Assembly (NCBI GenBank): GCA_944472135.2
Contig: OX235262.1
Location: 82,372,903 to 82,436,902, forward strand
Direction: 5' to 3'
Source of the DNA: Trichobilharzia regenti
Taxonomy: Eukaryota > Platyhelminthes > Trematoda > Strigeidida > Schistosomatidae
Length of the DNA: 64,000 nt
Shown here: piece by piece, positions 1 to 12,535 of the stretch
Numbering within the stretch: the stretch's first letter is position 1
Layout: each line of letters opens with the position of its first letter
Position numbers and translations under genes: made by a program
The notes under the pieces: model-generated
The model's database searches: none
What the model saw: only the letters and a program-made list of their open reading frames with translations
Told to the model about the DNA's origin: nothing

Positions 1-254
1 AGATTTGTTAAGAGCTTAGTTCAGCAAACCTAAAGACATACATTGAAGGCGACATACATGAACCTACTTTCAGTCAATTAACATAGTGCCTTAGTGTATA
101 AGGGTTAACCCAAGCAACACTTATAATTATTTACTTATTTCTTTTCTTATCTAAATATCGGGACTGAATTTATCAGCCGAATTCCAGCATATAGGCTCCT
201 TAGACGAATAAGGGGATATTATCACGGATAAGAACTCGAAATTAAATATTTGGT

Positions 255-425
255 AATGATTAGACGTGGAATCCATAATTCGCATTTCATCCTATTTTGA
301 GACTCGTCAGATAGGCACATCCGCCCCCCCCACACTGACTGACAATGCTCCACTGTCAGTCAAACCGAGAACCCGATGTTTCAAACAATAGAGCTTTTTC
401 CACTAGACCACTGAGCTTGTGTTTT
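255..425 (-). mobile_element. SINE-C copy 1 (tRNA-like SINE with hammerhead motif)
   Basis: Read on the minus strand, this starts with a tRNA-like segment (box A-like AGTGGTCTAGTGG near 400-410, box B-like GGGTTCTCGGTTTG near 360-375) and continues through a G-run into a hammerhead-like segment. Two further copies lie at 33120-33345 and 35165-35345. The layout, a pol III-type promoter followed by a hammerhead, resembles the Sm-alpha family of schistosome SINEs. That family name is from general knowledge and was not checked by alignment. Boundaries are approximate. Confidence 0.65.
268..319 (-). ncRNA. Hammerhead ribozyme motif in SINE-C copy 1
   Basis: The minus strand shows CTGACGA (304-310 in plus coordinates), then GTCT, a short loop, GGAT, and GAAA. 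A two-pair stem III (AU..AU) follows, with the predicted cleavage position after AUU. Stem I can form four pairs (CUAU with AUGG, one being G-U). The conserved core CUGANGA/GAAA is complete, but stem II is weak with G-U pairs. Self-cleavage is plausible but not assured. Confidence 0.55.
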
Positions 426-440
426 ATAAGCTATGGCTGA

Positions 441-1439
441 ACATTGTTCCAACAAGTCGACTCCACTTGTGTGAAAAACATTGAAACAGGTAAGTGGTGT
501 CTTCACGATCATTTCTAAGAAATAAGAAATGTTGCATCTGAACTGTTGAATAAGATACATGTTTTCTGTCATTATTTAGAAGAATATGGGAAAATGCCTC
601 CAAAATGGATGCTAAAATAGCACTGAAAAGAAGAGATAAACATAAACTAGGGGACAGCTCAAACATGACAGGCGACAAACTAAACCTCAGGCTAGATCCC
701 CTTTGAACACAGAGTGCTCTGGAGCTAATTAGTATTCATCTTTATGCTGAAACTACTTCATGGTGACAGGTATGTGAATCACCCACTAGGGATAGAAAAT
801 GGTTCTTCGATTTATGCACTGCCTGATCTAAGGACTATGCAGTTAAGTTGACTGACTATACCAATTATAAAACTGAATGCTCATTAATTTTCCTATATGC
901 ACACAAGCTATGCGAGTTTTCTAAAGACTAGGGAAAAAATATCGCTCACATATTAACGAGAGAAATGTAACAGCTTTGTATGTCTAAACTGGCTGAAGGT
1001 CAGATCCATATACCCACAAGTTACATTCTGACCTGATGATTTTCTCTTCCTTTAATTCTATAAGAAACAGTGTCTTAGTAATGCATCAATACTTAGATAG
1101 TTTTGAATACCAACATTACGGTTACTATAATCTTTCTCATTATTTCTCATATCGCATTCGTTTTTTATCTTCTTTAATGAAGTTGAAGCGTCGTTTACCG
1201 GATAGAAAACGAATGCATTTAATTTATCCTTTGATGTACCAAGCTGGTAAGTGTTCTCCAATCCGTAGACGAACTTGCCTAATCTTATGCCCTACACAAC
1301 TTGAACCACAGGAAAAGTTGGAATGGTTTATACATGAAGAAACTAGGTAAGATATATTTCAGTTGCCGGGTGGACACTGGACGGCTACTGGAGGATAGGA
1401 ACAGGTGAGCAGAGCAGGACGTTTTCTTTATCGCCCTGG
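441..1439. other. No identifiable gene
   Basis: AT-rich sequence. A plus-strand ORF of 104 codons at 1036-1350 shows no motif I recognise and has no supporting context, so it is not called a gene. Confidence 0.4.
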
Positions 1440-1960
1440 TTAAAAGTTGTGATAGTTCTCCGTAGGAGTACCCAACCTGAATTGTAGACGTAAAAATAAA
1501 GGCTTTTCCTTCACAGCTCCGAGTTTACGTTCACGACTTTTGTAACAAATGCTGGATTTGATGAACTTCGCTGAATATGTATTCTCGTTTAGAATATCAC
1601 GGATAACTTGAAGTTCTTTCTCTACACAACCTTCGGGGCCAGTGGATGTCGTTCTAAATGTTAAGCGCCTGATCAGACTACATTTGTATTTCATCGGTAG
1701 GAAGCTAAGGGAAAATTTATTTTGAGCTTTGGTCCCTAGGTTTCTAAATGTGGTTGTTCTGATGAAACTATCCTCTTTCCTTGTTAATAGGATATGGAGA
1801 AGCTGCAGAGAGTCGATGTATTCTTCTTTATAGGTGAAATGGACCACTGGATGAGCATTACTGAATTGGCTCAAAACCGAATCGCTAAGTAACCATTCAT
1901 CCTACAGTATAAAGTGTCATCCATGTAAGGACAATACATTTTTATTTTCGCTTTTTCATC
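1440..1960 (-). pseudogene. Penelope-like RT fragment (decayed)
   Basis: An open stretch of 144 codons (1874 to 1440) reads as the region between the RT catalytic box and the GIY-YIG domain of a Penelope-like element. LLTRKEDSFIRT resembles the usual 'LDVLVTR.EDG' block, followed by a basic segment and KEKPLFLRLQF. Just upstream, near 1890-1950 in another frame, YMDDTL matches the RT catalytic box. The two halves are frameshifted and both ends are truncated, so this is dead. The lineage differs from the 48-53 kb element. Assignment rests on motif order only. Confidence 0.6.
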
Positions 1961-3527
1961 TTTCAACGGACTATTTTCTAGTTTTGTTAGAAATATGTTC
2001 ACAAAAATAGGTTTTATCGGGGATCTCGTGGCAACCTTAGCAACCTATCTGTTCGTTTCATTATTAAACATGAAAAGCATAAAAAGCTTGATTCTGTTAC
2101 ACTTCGTCCATGTTGGACATCTCATCAACACCAATACAGCCTTAAGCGTTATCTACCGAAATTCTGAAAAAAATACTTTTTGGCAATATGTTCATAACAA
2201 ATAAATGGGGCTAAAATGGCGATTATTATTCCTCAAATTGAATTTTTTACTTTATATTTTGTTGGTAGACTGCACTCTCCCCTGCGATGAATCTCTACTT
2301 AAAAGTAATCTTTCAAGTAAAACACTCAAATGGTGGTGAGGAAAATAATAAAGATGTTCACGACAAGTATTTAAGTGATGTATACATCACTACAGAGCAC
2401 TGTATGATCCAAATTAATGAATTCAGTGAAATTTAGGTAAAACTAACAGTTGCATAATATGAGTAACTATTCATACGACCTTCTTCCGTTATCATATTGG
2501 TTTTATATCCCAGTGAATAAAAACACGGTCAGTTAATCGATGTTTACAACATTATTAACCAAATGATCTTCTTTATAAGCCAATTAATTAACTGATGAAA
2601 CACAAAAACTACAACACTAATGTTAGAAAAACGATTACTGACACTAGTGTTTTATGGATTAATATTGATGACTCATATTCATGCAGACGCAGAAAGAGTA
2701 GAATAAAATGCCACCAGGTTAATCAGTTACTTTTATTGTTTGAGAACATGCTGAGTACAATATGAGTAGAGAAACAACTAAGACTTCAAATAAATTTTAT
2801 GAGTGTGAAAAGAAAAGACGAAATAGTTTAAATTAATTACTTGATTTCAGTGTTTGTATATATACTGCCATTTGAATGTAATTAGGAGGGTAACTATAAT
2901 CAATAACTAAGCTTTTATTGTGTTAAACTTTTAATACCTCACGTGCTAATTAATTATTTGCATAACTGACAATTATTCCCATAAATGTTTAATGTTTAGT
3001 TGCACATTGTTTACTTGCTTGATTCTGAGTTAGGCGCTAATGATCCTATTCACTCTGGAGGAAATGTCGTTTAAACATTTTGAATTCTGAATTTCGAAAA
3101 AATCCAAAATTTCATTGACCACTAGTGATCACCTTCTTTCTCCTATGTTAAGCGGCATAATATACTGAGTATTGTCGATGTTAAGTGTGGACTTCTAAGG
3201 GAGGAGAAAAAGTTAATCGATAGGGTTGCGAAGCTACATCAGTTGATGCAGCTAGAAAACGCGCTGGACACGCCTAGCCACCTCCTTCCTTGACAAGCAA
3301 TGCTATCTGGTTTTGGAACAGAGTTAGAGAGGTGGTCTAACCAAAACTTGAAATCAGTGCATGAAAACTTTGACAATCAGAAAACTTTACTACCCGATGA
3401 AAATTTAAAACAAGTAAAAATGTTAAAAAAGCAAGATTTAATAAGTTCGTTGAAATTCGGTGGTGATTTGGCAACTAAATTGCTACTACGGGGTGCCATC
3501 GACAATTATACATCTCATTTAACAATT
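1961..3527. other. No identifiable gene
   Basis: AT-rich spacer. An ORF runs from 3300 into the RTE fragment downstream. Its first 65 or so codons are not recognisable RT sequence and are probably a chance in-frame extension. Confidence 0.4.
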
Positions 3528-4572
3528 ATACGACAATGCTGCACTGCATGCCAGGTAATCCACAACGGGAAACTTACGGAAGCCTTCGAAGTGAGGACAG
3601 GAGTGAGGCAAGGCTGCCTACTATCATCAATGATCTTCCTGATTGCAGTAGATTGGATAATGCGACAGAAAACGGGCAATGAGGAAACAGGCATAAAATG
3701 AACCCACACGAAAAACTTGGAGGATCTGGACTTCGCCGATGATATATGTCTGATTTCCCACAAACTGGAAGATATGCAAGTGAAAAGCAACAAGTTGGCA
3801 GAAGAAGCATCCAGGGAAGATAGGACTTCAGGTGAACATTGAGAAAACAGAGGTGATGAAGATTCCTGGTCAACACCAACAGCAGCAACAACAACAACAA
3901 GAGACAACAATCAGCATAAATGGGAGGAACCTGAAAGAAACAACCTCCTTTACCTACTCACCTACCTAGGAAGCATCGTTTCAACTACTGGCGGACGACT
4001 GACAAGGATATCAAAGCGTGGATCGGAAAAGCAAGACAAACTTTCATTACTCTCAAGTCTGTGGGGAGGTCAACAGCATTCAGTATCAAAAATAAGATCC
4101 GGATTTTCAACTCCAATATGAAGTCAACGCTACTCACGTTACGGATCAGAGACTTGTCGGTTCATAAAGAACATCTCAAACAAACTACAGACCTTCATTA
4201 ACAACTGTCCTTGCTCAATACTCAAGATCAGACGGCCAGAAAAGATCAGCAACAGGCATCTCTGACAATGAGCGAACCAACCAGGAACCGATTATGCAAC
4301 AAATAGACAGGAAGAAATGGAGATGAACTGAGGAAACCATCAAGTGACATCACTAGACAAGCCACCGCCCGAGTGGAACCCGAAAGGGAAGTAGCGAGTT
4401 GGTCGTCAGTGCGAGGGTGACTTGGAGGAGGTCATGTGAAGAGGAGATGAAAGCGTGTGGGCGGACTTGGAGCGGGGTGAAAACGTTGGCAGAGAACCGA
4501 ACGCAATGGAGACGCGCAGCTGAAGCCCTATGTTCCTCTAGGAATTAAAGGAAATAATAATATAATAATAAT
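3528..4572 (+). pseudogene. RTE-type (SR2-like) LINE, 5'-truncated copy
   Basis: Translation in shifting frames gives the C-terminal half of an RTE-clade reverse transcriptase. It contains FEVRTGVRQGCLL and VDWIMR (3590-3665), the catalytic DFADDICLIS (about 3728-3757), an in-frame glutamine tract from CAA/CAG repeats (about 3869-3897), INGRNLKETTSFTYLGS-like sequence, and a decayed KWRW..H C-terminal motif. It ends in GGAATTAAAGGAAATAATAA followed by TAA repeats (to 4572), the 3' terminus also seen at 13770 and 31708. An in-frame stop at 3699-3701 and several frameshifts make it inactive. It is the best copy of this family here in that the FADD box is retained. Confidence 0.8.
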
Positions 4573-4679
4573 TCAGCCGAATACTCTACGTACACAGATA
4601 TATAACTAAGATAAAATGCGTTACGGTTCGATTATATCACTTAAGTAACCAATTAGTCATCAATGAGTGAAGGAACTTG

Positions 4680-5330
4680 AATATATCGAGAACTGCGAAT
4701 GTGTCTGCGAAGCGAATACGTACGTCGCACATAAAGGCGGTTGTCTACTCGCATGTCGGAGCAATTGCCAAAGTGACTGAAAACAGCTGAAGTCCGAATC
4801 CCTGGAGGTTCAATAACAAAGCGTCTTTTGGAGTACGGACATGATATTGATGCACTGTCAAGTTATTCACTGTTGTCAGCATACAAAGAAACATGAAGAA
4901 GCTTGCTATTGCGGAGGCTTGTGCAATTAGAGTTTATAAACCAGGTCTCTATGTACAATAGGAAATGGCGGTCACTCTGAATTTACCATGGTAATATGTT
5001 TTACTTACTAATTGTTATTACTATTAATGTTTTATTGTCTTTTATTCTGTCTCTTATTATTACTGCTTCTCATTCATTTAAGACTAACTTTTATCATGAC
5101 CATTACCTTAACTTGTTTTAACATTATTGCTATTAGTATTAGTTAATAATATTATTTGGTTTGCATTTCTTGTTATATTCAAGTTCTTTCACTCACTGAT
5201 AGCTAATTGTTTATTTAAACGATGTAATTGAAACACAGTGCATTTTATCCTGATTTTATATCCCTGTATGCATAGTGTTCAGATGAAGAGTTCTATATTG
5301 CTTTATCAACTTTTGTTGCTTGTTTAGGGA
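4680..5330 (+). pseudogene. Penelope-like C-terminal fragment, family 2, copy 1
   Basis: A decayed relative of 7125-8470. The shared stretch runs from the GIY-YIG region through 'IAEACAIRVYKPGLYVQ' and NLPW (4910-4990) into a similar AT-rich 3' UTR ending near GTTCAGATGAAGAGTTC. In-frame stops and indels break the reading frame. Confidence 0.7.
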
Positions 5331-5349
5331 CCTTAACAGCTGGCCAGAT

Positions 5350-5829
5350 TCAGACGCGAAAAGAGATGTAAGCTGATTCGTTAGATCCCCCAAATGCTAA
5401 GGAAGAATAACTGCAGACTACTGGTGATATGCCCCGAATTCCTTGTCTGTGGAGCTGACGCATTCGCTCCATGTCACCTCCCACATCCTTTGAATCTTGA
5501 AGTTTTTCTGAGTTACTGTTTTTCTTTCTACACATTTCTGCTCCTTGTAGTTCTTTTGAGTCACGTTTCGCTTTATTTTCGCTACTTTTGTATTCTACGT
5601 GAAGTGTGACGAATTTAAGTGCCTCACTTCCATGAAGAGTTCTATATTTACATTCAGTAAGTACTGACGTTTCTCCATGGTATAACAACAATTTAGGCTA
5701 AGTCCTCCCCATTTCTTTAGGGGTACAGTCGATTAACAAACTTAAAAAGAAATTTCCCGATGTTAACTCGTTTACTTTTTATATAATTTACGTACTCTTT
5801 ATTTCACAGTTGTAGCCTTAGATTAACCT
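5350..5829. other. No confirmed gene; 113-codon minus ORF
   Basis: A minus-strand ORF (5691 to 5350) is Lys/Glu/Ser-rich and has no recognisable domain. It sits between two Penelope fragments and may be repeat-derived. Confidence 0.3.
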
Positions 5830-6400
5830 TCACGCAACCACCTTACGTACCACTTTCTTCAGCAGAAAGTTACTTCAGTCTAAAGTTAGGGATAAGATAC
5901 TGCCTTGTTTATTTACCAGTTTACTTGCTCACGTGGAGCAAAGTATAACGACCGTACGCAACGTCAAATCCGAAAACGCATTCTGGAACATTGTCCAGCT
6001 TGGTTAGCCAGCGGAGAAAATAAGAATGGTAGCAGTTGCATCTTCAAACTCCTTATCAACGCTTTACATTGAGCACCTCCGCATGAATGCTTCGCGGTGT
6101 CACAGAGAGTTCTTCAATTGCGTTCAAAAGGACTTTGTATACGCCGTCTGTTCATAGCCAAATCATTAGCTATTCGGGTCTAGAACGGGACTTTTGCATT
6201 CAAAAGTACTATATACATTCACTCACTCTACAGTGGCCAGAGTAACGTTCTTACTATTATTTTCCTTCCTTTTATTCCGTAAGTTTACTATTATTATTGT
6301 TATTATTGTTACTGTTGTTATTATCATTATTATACTCATCACCTATATTTTATTATCCCCCTATTACTGTTTATTCATAACATAGGGTTTCCATACAGAT
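5830..6400 (+). pseudogene. Penelope-like C-terminal fragment, family 3 (decayed)
   Basis: Around 5915-6020 the translation YQFTCSRGAKYNDR..ILEHCPAWLASGE parallels IYQFTCSCGARYIGR and the following residues of the copy at 16052. This is the first part of the GIY-YIG endonuclease domain, with YIG mutated to YND. The frame is lost afterwards. A TTATTA-rich tail follows. Confidence 0.6.
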
Positions 6401-7124
6401 TTTATAAAAACACTTTATTGTCGTTCTACTGGTTTCCGTCCAGTCTATACAACTATATTGACAAGTCACTATCTCACACTTATTGCGTCATGCTAGCTTC
6501 TACCTCTTTTCTAATTTGCAATTAGTCACCCCTTCTAGATTACACCTTACATTGCGTAATACATTTTCGAGGACTAATTTTACTATTATCTGATTTGTCT
6601 TGTGATTTACAGCAGCTCATGAAAATGAATCGTTGAAAAGAAAACTTTCCTCTCCGTTTACGTCTTTTACTTAGATTAACCTGTTAACATACGCTTTAAC
6701 ATTAACAAGAAGCTGCCTCTTCGCTATCCTACAATCATAAGAAAGTATCCAAAAGAAAACAGATCATATTATCGTATGAATTAATGAAATAAAATCTGTA
6801 AACTGGGGACAGATTTCGAATATTTATGTGCTGCGGGGAAAGCTATCTAAAAATGTGACCATTTAATGCCTATTTGCTTCAAAACTAACTCATACTATTC
6901 ACATCAGCGAAGAGTGTTTTTGGTATTTCGTATATATTCAGAACTTAAATAAGTATTAGGATTTACAGGCAAGTGTATTGTCTGTGCAATAAACACCCAT
7001 TTCGTGATAATAACTTTTCACTTCATTTATATAAATATATATGTATTCCAAAGAAAACTGATTAAATTAAGTGTGACACAGTTAGCAATGCAGAATTTTT
7101 TATCTAAGAGTACAATCTAAGGGT
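6401..7124. other. No identifiable gene
   Basis: AT-rich spacer between Penelope fragments. No gene, RNA or clear repeat boundary seen. Confidence 0.4.
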
Positions 7125-8470
7125 GGCATATAGAGAGCTTTGTTCCAATCCAGTATAAAAAGAACTTAGTCAGAACACTGTTCAATAGAGCACGAAAAAT
7201 TTGTTCTGACAGTACTATTGAGCACGAAATAAAATCTCTGAAGGATATTTTATCTAGGAATGGATATCCTGAGAAGATCATTAATAAATACACTAAGGAA
7301 ATTAGCCCCTGCAAAACAATCCAAACAGTTCCGAAGAAACCTGTCTATATCAGTTTGCCGTTCAAAGGAGATGATGTACAGGAAGTAGTGAAACGAAGAC
7401 TCGATAAAGCCATCAAAAGAACTTATGCAACAAAAGTTGTTTTCCTTAACACCATTAAGCGAGTGCTTCAACAATCTTGGAAAGACCAGTTGCCAATCCT
7501 CGATACTTCAAACTGCGTATATCAATTTGAGTGTGTTTGTTGCAGCAAATACATAGGTCGCACGGACAGGCGATTGTTTACTCGCACGATGGAGTATTTG
7601 CCAAATTGGCTGAAAACAGCTAAGTGCAAAGTGCCAAAATCCTCAATAACAAAACATCTTGTGGACCACAGATATGTTATCGACGTGGCCAAATCATTCA
7701 CTGTTGTTAGCGGACAAAGAAACAAGAAGATGTTTGCAATTGCAGAGGATTGTGCAATTCGAGTTTATAAACCAGGTCTCCGTGTACAAAAGGAGATGGT
7801 CGTGACTCTGAATCTACCATGGTAATACATTTTACTTATTATTCTTTACTTATTATTTTACCTCTTATTATTATTATTGATTCATTTAAAACTATCTTTT
7901 ATCAGTAGGATTATCTTAACTCACCTCAACACTATTATTAATATTGTTATTATAACCATTACTATTGATATTAGTCTGTTTGTAATTCTTGTTATATTCT
8001 CCAATGACTAATTGTTTATCTAAGTGATGTAATTGAAGCGTAATCCGTTTGATCTTAATTTTGACCTCTCATGCTCTTTCTCCCCCCCTCTTGTGCGTCG
8101 GTGGCACAGTGGTTAGGACTCTCGCCGATCATGCACATGGTCCGGAGTTCGATTCTCTGTCGACGCACACCTGATATCTATGGTCGGCCGGCAAAATTTG
8201 GGCTACCGATATCCATGCTGAAAATTTCATACCTATACCAAAAATACGGTGTGGAATCAAGCTGTAACCAAAAAATAATGGAATATGACCTGAAAAACAT
8301 TCGCACCTGTCTTTCTGCATGACTGATTCAATGCATTTTGTTTACTTATCAGTCTTATATCTCCCAATGTAATTTCAAAAGTATATATAAATCCGTGTAT
8401 GTAGAGTATTCAGCTGACGAAATTTGATGAATTCATTAAATCCTGCTTTATTATCACTTATTGTTTGGCA
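7125..8470 (+). pseudogene. Penelope-like element, family 2, 5'-truncated copy 2
   Basis: One open frame runs from about 7130 to the stop at 7823-7825, longer than the part starting at 7355. It holds NLVRTLFNRAR, ILSRNGYPEKII (the NGYP block typical of Penelope-like proteins), a linker, and the GIY-YIG domain (VYQFECVCCSKYIGRT, 7516-7566), ending in LNLPW. The RT catalytic region is absent. The 3' UTR continues past 8000, is interrupted by SINE-B copy 1, and resumes to about 8470, as shown by similarity to 5190-5330. The C-terminal frame is undamaged but the element is 5'-truncated and so not autonomous. Confidence 0.8.
8091..8278 (+). mobile_element. SINE-B copy 1 (tRNA-like SINE)
   Basis: Starts with a tRNA-like head. 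Box A-like GTGGCACAGTGGTTAGGA lies at 8100-8118 and box B-like GAGTTCGATTCTC at about 8144-8156. The body is CACACCTGATATCTATGG.. and the tail is TACCAAAAATACGGTGTGGA followed by an A-rich end. Other copies lie at 9719-9905 and 25489-25642. It sits inside the 3' UTR of the Penelope family 2 copy, so it inserted later. The tail matches the 3' end of the LINE at 54.5 kb. Confidence 0.75.
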
Positions 8471-8674
8471 TATAGTTATTTATTAGACTGTACACTGAAC
8501 ATATCTATTTAAAGAACAATCAGAACCATAGGAGTATACTCTAGTTTCTCATTTAGACCTGTACCAACTGTTAGGAAGAGGCAAAACACATGCAATTATC
8601 AGGTAATTATCATGTCTCAGTCAAGTTATTATCCATTAACGATAAGTTACCAATGACTACCATATCATAAATTT

Positions 8675-8960
8675 AGCTGCTTCTGTAGAGCCAGTTATAT
8701 TGGCCATTCTCGGATGAATTTAGCATTGCGTACTCAAGAACGTATATGCTTGATTTGAATAAAGAGTAGCCAGACCAATATAAAAAGTGTCATCTTGTTC
8801 CATTCGGTGAGCAGTGAATATCACACTGCAATAGAAGAGAGGAATTTATAGTTATCTGTCGAGAACTGCAAAATTTGCCGAAATGTGAATGGTCATGACT
8901 TAAATCAATAGCTGAAGCTGTAGGAATAGCTAAAACTAAAGCTTATCTATACATTCAAAT
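8675..8960 (+). pseudogene. Penelope-like GIY-YIG fragment (decayed)
   Basis: Translation near 8685-8745 gives CFCRASYIGHSRMNLALRTQERI. It lines up with CSCGARYIGRS..LSARIREHI of the copy at 16052. The reading frame breaks soon after. The fragment is short and old, and the assignment rests on this one domain. Confidence 0.55.
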
Positions 8961-9718
8961 TCATCAACTGTATCTACTCCAGAGAATAAGAGGTCATAAC
9001 CGTGAATACTACCCAACCTGACTAGCATATAGGAAACATGCGTCTTTAACTCGATAACAGGGTAGCTTGTGGAATCAGGACATTTAGCTCCGTTCGAGAA
9101 ATCCTTAAAGTCTTACGCGAAATCGGATCAAACCTCACTAATGGAGTGACATCCAGTTATCCGGTCACAACTGAAGCATTAGAGATCCAACGTTTTGTCA
9201 ACGTTTTGTATACTCAAGAAGTTCATCTAAACTTTATCTTTGCCGTGACCTTCATAACCAATTTCTTTTCACAAAAAAATTATGATTGCTCAATTATGTT
9301 TATGATGTGAACTTCCCGTTTAAACTTCGCTTTCTATTTTAATCTGTAATCTGTCATTCTCCACAGTTTGACCTTTGACCGTAAATAGTTCTAGGATTTT
9401 CTCACCCCTTTGTTATATGTCAACGAACATATAACTTAGCTTGTGACTTCATTGAGAAACATTTTCTTTTCTTCTGTACAAACGCTTTACCATGGACTTA
9501 ATCATCTCTCACCATAATATCTCACTGTGTTCCCCTACACCTTAACAGCCTTCTCTTTACTCCGTACTCCATTGAATCTAATTTATGTCACATTATTGTT
9601 ATTATTTTATTTCTATTATTGTCACCTGTCACTTCTACCACAGCAAAGACTACATCTCACCCCATGAGGCTTGTAAATTAACAAAGTTATCATCCAGTTA
9701 CTTCTTTATTTTATTTTA
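8961..9718. other. No identifiable gene
   Basis: AT-rich spacer between a Penelope fragment and SINE-B copy 2. Nothing further recognised. Confidence 0.35.
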
Positions 9719-9905
9719 TTTTTTTTATCACAGCTTGATTCCACACCGTATTTTTGGTACAAGTATGGAATTTTCAGCATGGATATCGGTAGCCCAAATT
9801 TTGCCGGCCGACCATAGATATCAGGTGTGCGTCGGCAGGGGATCGAACCTCGGACCATGTGCATGGTCAGTGAGAGTCCTAACCACTGTGCCACCAACTA
9901 AACAT
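9719..9905 (-). mobile_element. SINE-B copy 2
   Basis: Minus-strand copy of the family at 8091-8278. The tRNA-like head is at 9840-9895, the body at 9770-9830, and the tail is followed by a run of (ATAAA)n (plus strand TTTATTTTATTTTATTTTTT, near 9702-9725). It is the best preserved copy here. Confidence 0.75.
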
Positions 9906-11857
9906 AGTTGGTAATAATATACCGACGTCTTTTTAATTTTGAATAGTCAGTCTCTCTAGTAAATTTAGATGTCATCAATAGAAGATGAAGTCCACCTGAG
10001 AACTGTAATGTATCTTCAAAGAATAATCTTGGGCGTACACTAGTATGTATTGGGTCAGTAACTATTCGTAAAGTTCATTCAGCCTCGTTGATGGTGCGAA
10101 ATCAGTTTATTGTTACAATCAACCTAGCGCTGTAATCCCTTATCTGGTTGTAATATCAATAATAATGTCACTTAGTATTCTCCTTACTTCTGAAAGTCCG
10201 ATGCTTTGTTCATTTCAACTGACCTTTCATTCCCTGATTTTCTCGTAGTTTAAATGACTCGTAGGTTCATGACTAGACTATTAGACATGTAATTTGCGAA
10301 TACATTGCTTCGTCTTTTCACAACACCGCCCAAAGGTTTTGTATTTCTTAACTAGTGCTTACTCCTGAGAAAAGGTAGAAGTATACAAACTTGTGACAAC
10401 CTTATCTAAGTTCCAGTCAACTAGAAACCGAGAAATTTTTCAATTTACTAACTAAATTATCAAGCTGCAAGTTCAGTGCAGTTGATGAATTAGCCTGCTA
10501 ATATAAAAATTAAGTGAATCCACCTTCGGATTTCAAAACTTAAAGTGAATTGTGTGGAAGAGGAAGAACAGTAAAGATTTGATTTCAGCGTAGTATTCGA
10601 AACATATTAAACAATTTTATTTATAATACTGAGTATGAATTCCAGTTACAGGAGGTTTCTAACTTTTGTTACCATAGCTCCATATTTTTCATATTCGCAA
10701 TTTGCGATTCACACACAGCTCACCGAAGTAAAATTTCACCACAGGTTTCTTTGAAAACCAAAACTATTTCGATTGTAGTATGCGATCTGCTTGACACCAT
10801 AAGTAGTAATCAAGAAGGCAGGCATAAATGCATAGAACTGTTCATTCAAGTGGTTTTGCGCACCAATAGTTTTCATTACTAATTTGGTTGAATTCCCATT
10901 AGAAATGAGGAAGCTACGAATTGGGTATAACCACTTATTCAGAATGCGTCTGAAGCTACTAACTATTGAAAATGTGCAATGCTGAAGGCTATTATTATTA
11001 TAGTTGTCTTCTTGGCGTTTAGTTTGTTATTTTATCTATTTATAGATTAAATTACGTGTGAAAATTGTCTAAGGTGTTTGTCTAGAACTTAATGGGTCGC
11101 AGACACTTAGCTAAACATCAATATTCTGTTTGTTTTCTATATGTTGGACTGACGAATTTAAAACGCAGCACCATGATTTCTTATACCACAGTTTTAGGAA
11201 AACATGTACCGCAAAAGAGATTCAGCCCCCGAAAATAAACTTACTTACAGAAACAGAAGGTAGGATAAAAGATCAGGTGAATAGGTGTCAATTCATGAAA
11301 AATGATAAACAGATTTCCTTATAACAATAAATAAACTAGGTTCTGGAAATCAGGTTAATGCTAACCGGCAATTAATCATGTGCTAGCAGTTTATGTGTTA
11401 TTAAAATAAACCCTGTTGTTTTCTGAAAACACAGAATCTCTGCCGCTTAGATATTTCATTGTAAGTTTCATTTTTAAGCTGTCTTTGAAGTTTACCGATA
11501 TAATTTATAAAATAGTGCAAAAGTTTTGATAAAAACCACCGCGTGATTACAGTCAACTAGGAAAAGAGATGAAAAGGTTTACTTTAACCAGAGGATAAAA
11601 GTGACTTTATCAGGTGTTTTTGACACAGGTCAATTGAAATAAGTAGACTTATAAACTGATTTATATTCAGAACGAAATAGTTAGAGCGAACAATTGTTCT
11701 TAGTAAATTTTTCTTCAGGCTGTACAACAATAAATCTGTTGATTTAAGCATGCGGTAGCCAATAAAGGCAAATTAGAATCTTATCAGAAATGTATTGTAG
11801 GTTGGGCATAAGATGGGATTGAACCATAGTCAGTTTTGAATATGCAAATACTACAAC

Positions 11858-11861
<4 letters not shown>
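9906..11861. other. No identifiable gene
   Basis: About 2 kb of AT-rich sequence. A 64-codon plus ORF at 11130 shows no recognised motif. No splice-consistent exon was identified. Confidence 0.35.
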
Positions 11862-11892
<31 letters not shown>

Positions 11893-11919
11893 TATTTATT
11901 TAGAGAGAGAGAGAGAGAG
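11862..11919. repeat. Microsatellites (TA)n then (GA)n
   Basis: A TA dinucleotide run (about 11862-11889), a short TTTA-rich bridge, then a GA run (about 11901-11919). Simple repeat adjoining the Penelope tail fragment. Confidence 0.9.
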
Positions 11920-11924
11920 GCGGT

Positions 11925-12110
11925 TGACTATGTCTTTTGTCAGTAGCTGAAGAGGTAGCAATCAGTGCCAGAAGACCGGGTCTTTGCAAACAGAAAAAGT
12001 ATATTCAAACTCTTTGTTTAACTTGGCTTACAATAAGGCCAACAGATCCCCACAAACTTTGGCTTTTCAAATACCTAATGCGATTTTTCCTACTTTTCTC
12101 CTTCTATTCC
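11925..12110 (+). pseudogene. Penelope-like C-terminal tail fragment (family 3-like)
   Basis: The reading SVAEEVAISARRPGLCKQKKYIQTLCL resembles the terminal residues of the 16052 copy (ALAIHDFKPDVCVQKKYVQSLLL). Only the last 30 or so residues of the protein plus 3' UTR are present. It starts directly after the microsatellite. Confidence 0.5.
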
Positions 12111-12535
12111 TTTATTTCATTGACTAACGTTCATTTCTGACGTTCGACGACTTCATAACCTTTCTAATGATGTCTGTTGCATTAGGATTATTATTCATTG
12201 AATCATTATTCTGTGATAATCATTCACTGAAAGTACTTTCAAACTTACACGACATCATCATTATTATTACATGATCGTTGTTATTGTCGTTATTTTCAGC
12301 CTTAAATTTACGTCTAGTCTATCCCGTTTGTTGGTTTATTTTTCTGTAGGATGCATACTGTCTCACAAACCACTGATTACACCGACGCTCGAAAAATGCA
12401 CCTTTGTTGAGTATATACACCCATATATATCATTAAATTACCTCATCTCTTTTTATCTCATGTTCTCATTGACCATGCATATTCAAAACAAACTGACTAT
12501 TTGTTTGAGGTTGCACACGGAATTGATATTGGTTT

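Noticed and set aside
1036..1350. Plus ORF of 104 codons
   Set aside because: No recognisable domain, no splice context, and located in repeat-rich AT sequence.
8091..8165. Possible tRNA gene (box A and box B present)
   Set aside because: The same sequence recurs at 9719-9905 and 25489-25642 with a non-tRNA body and tail, and no cloverleaf acceptor stem closes properly. It is the head of a SINE.
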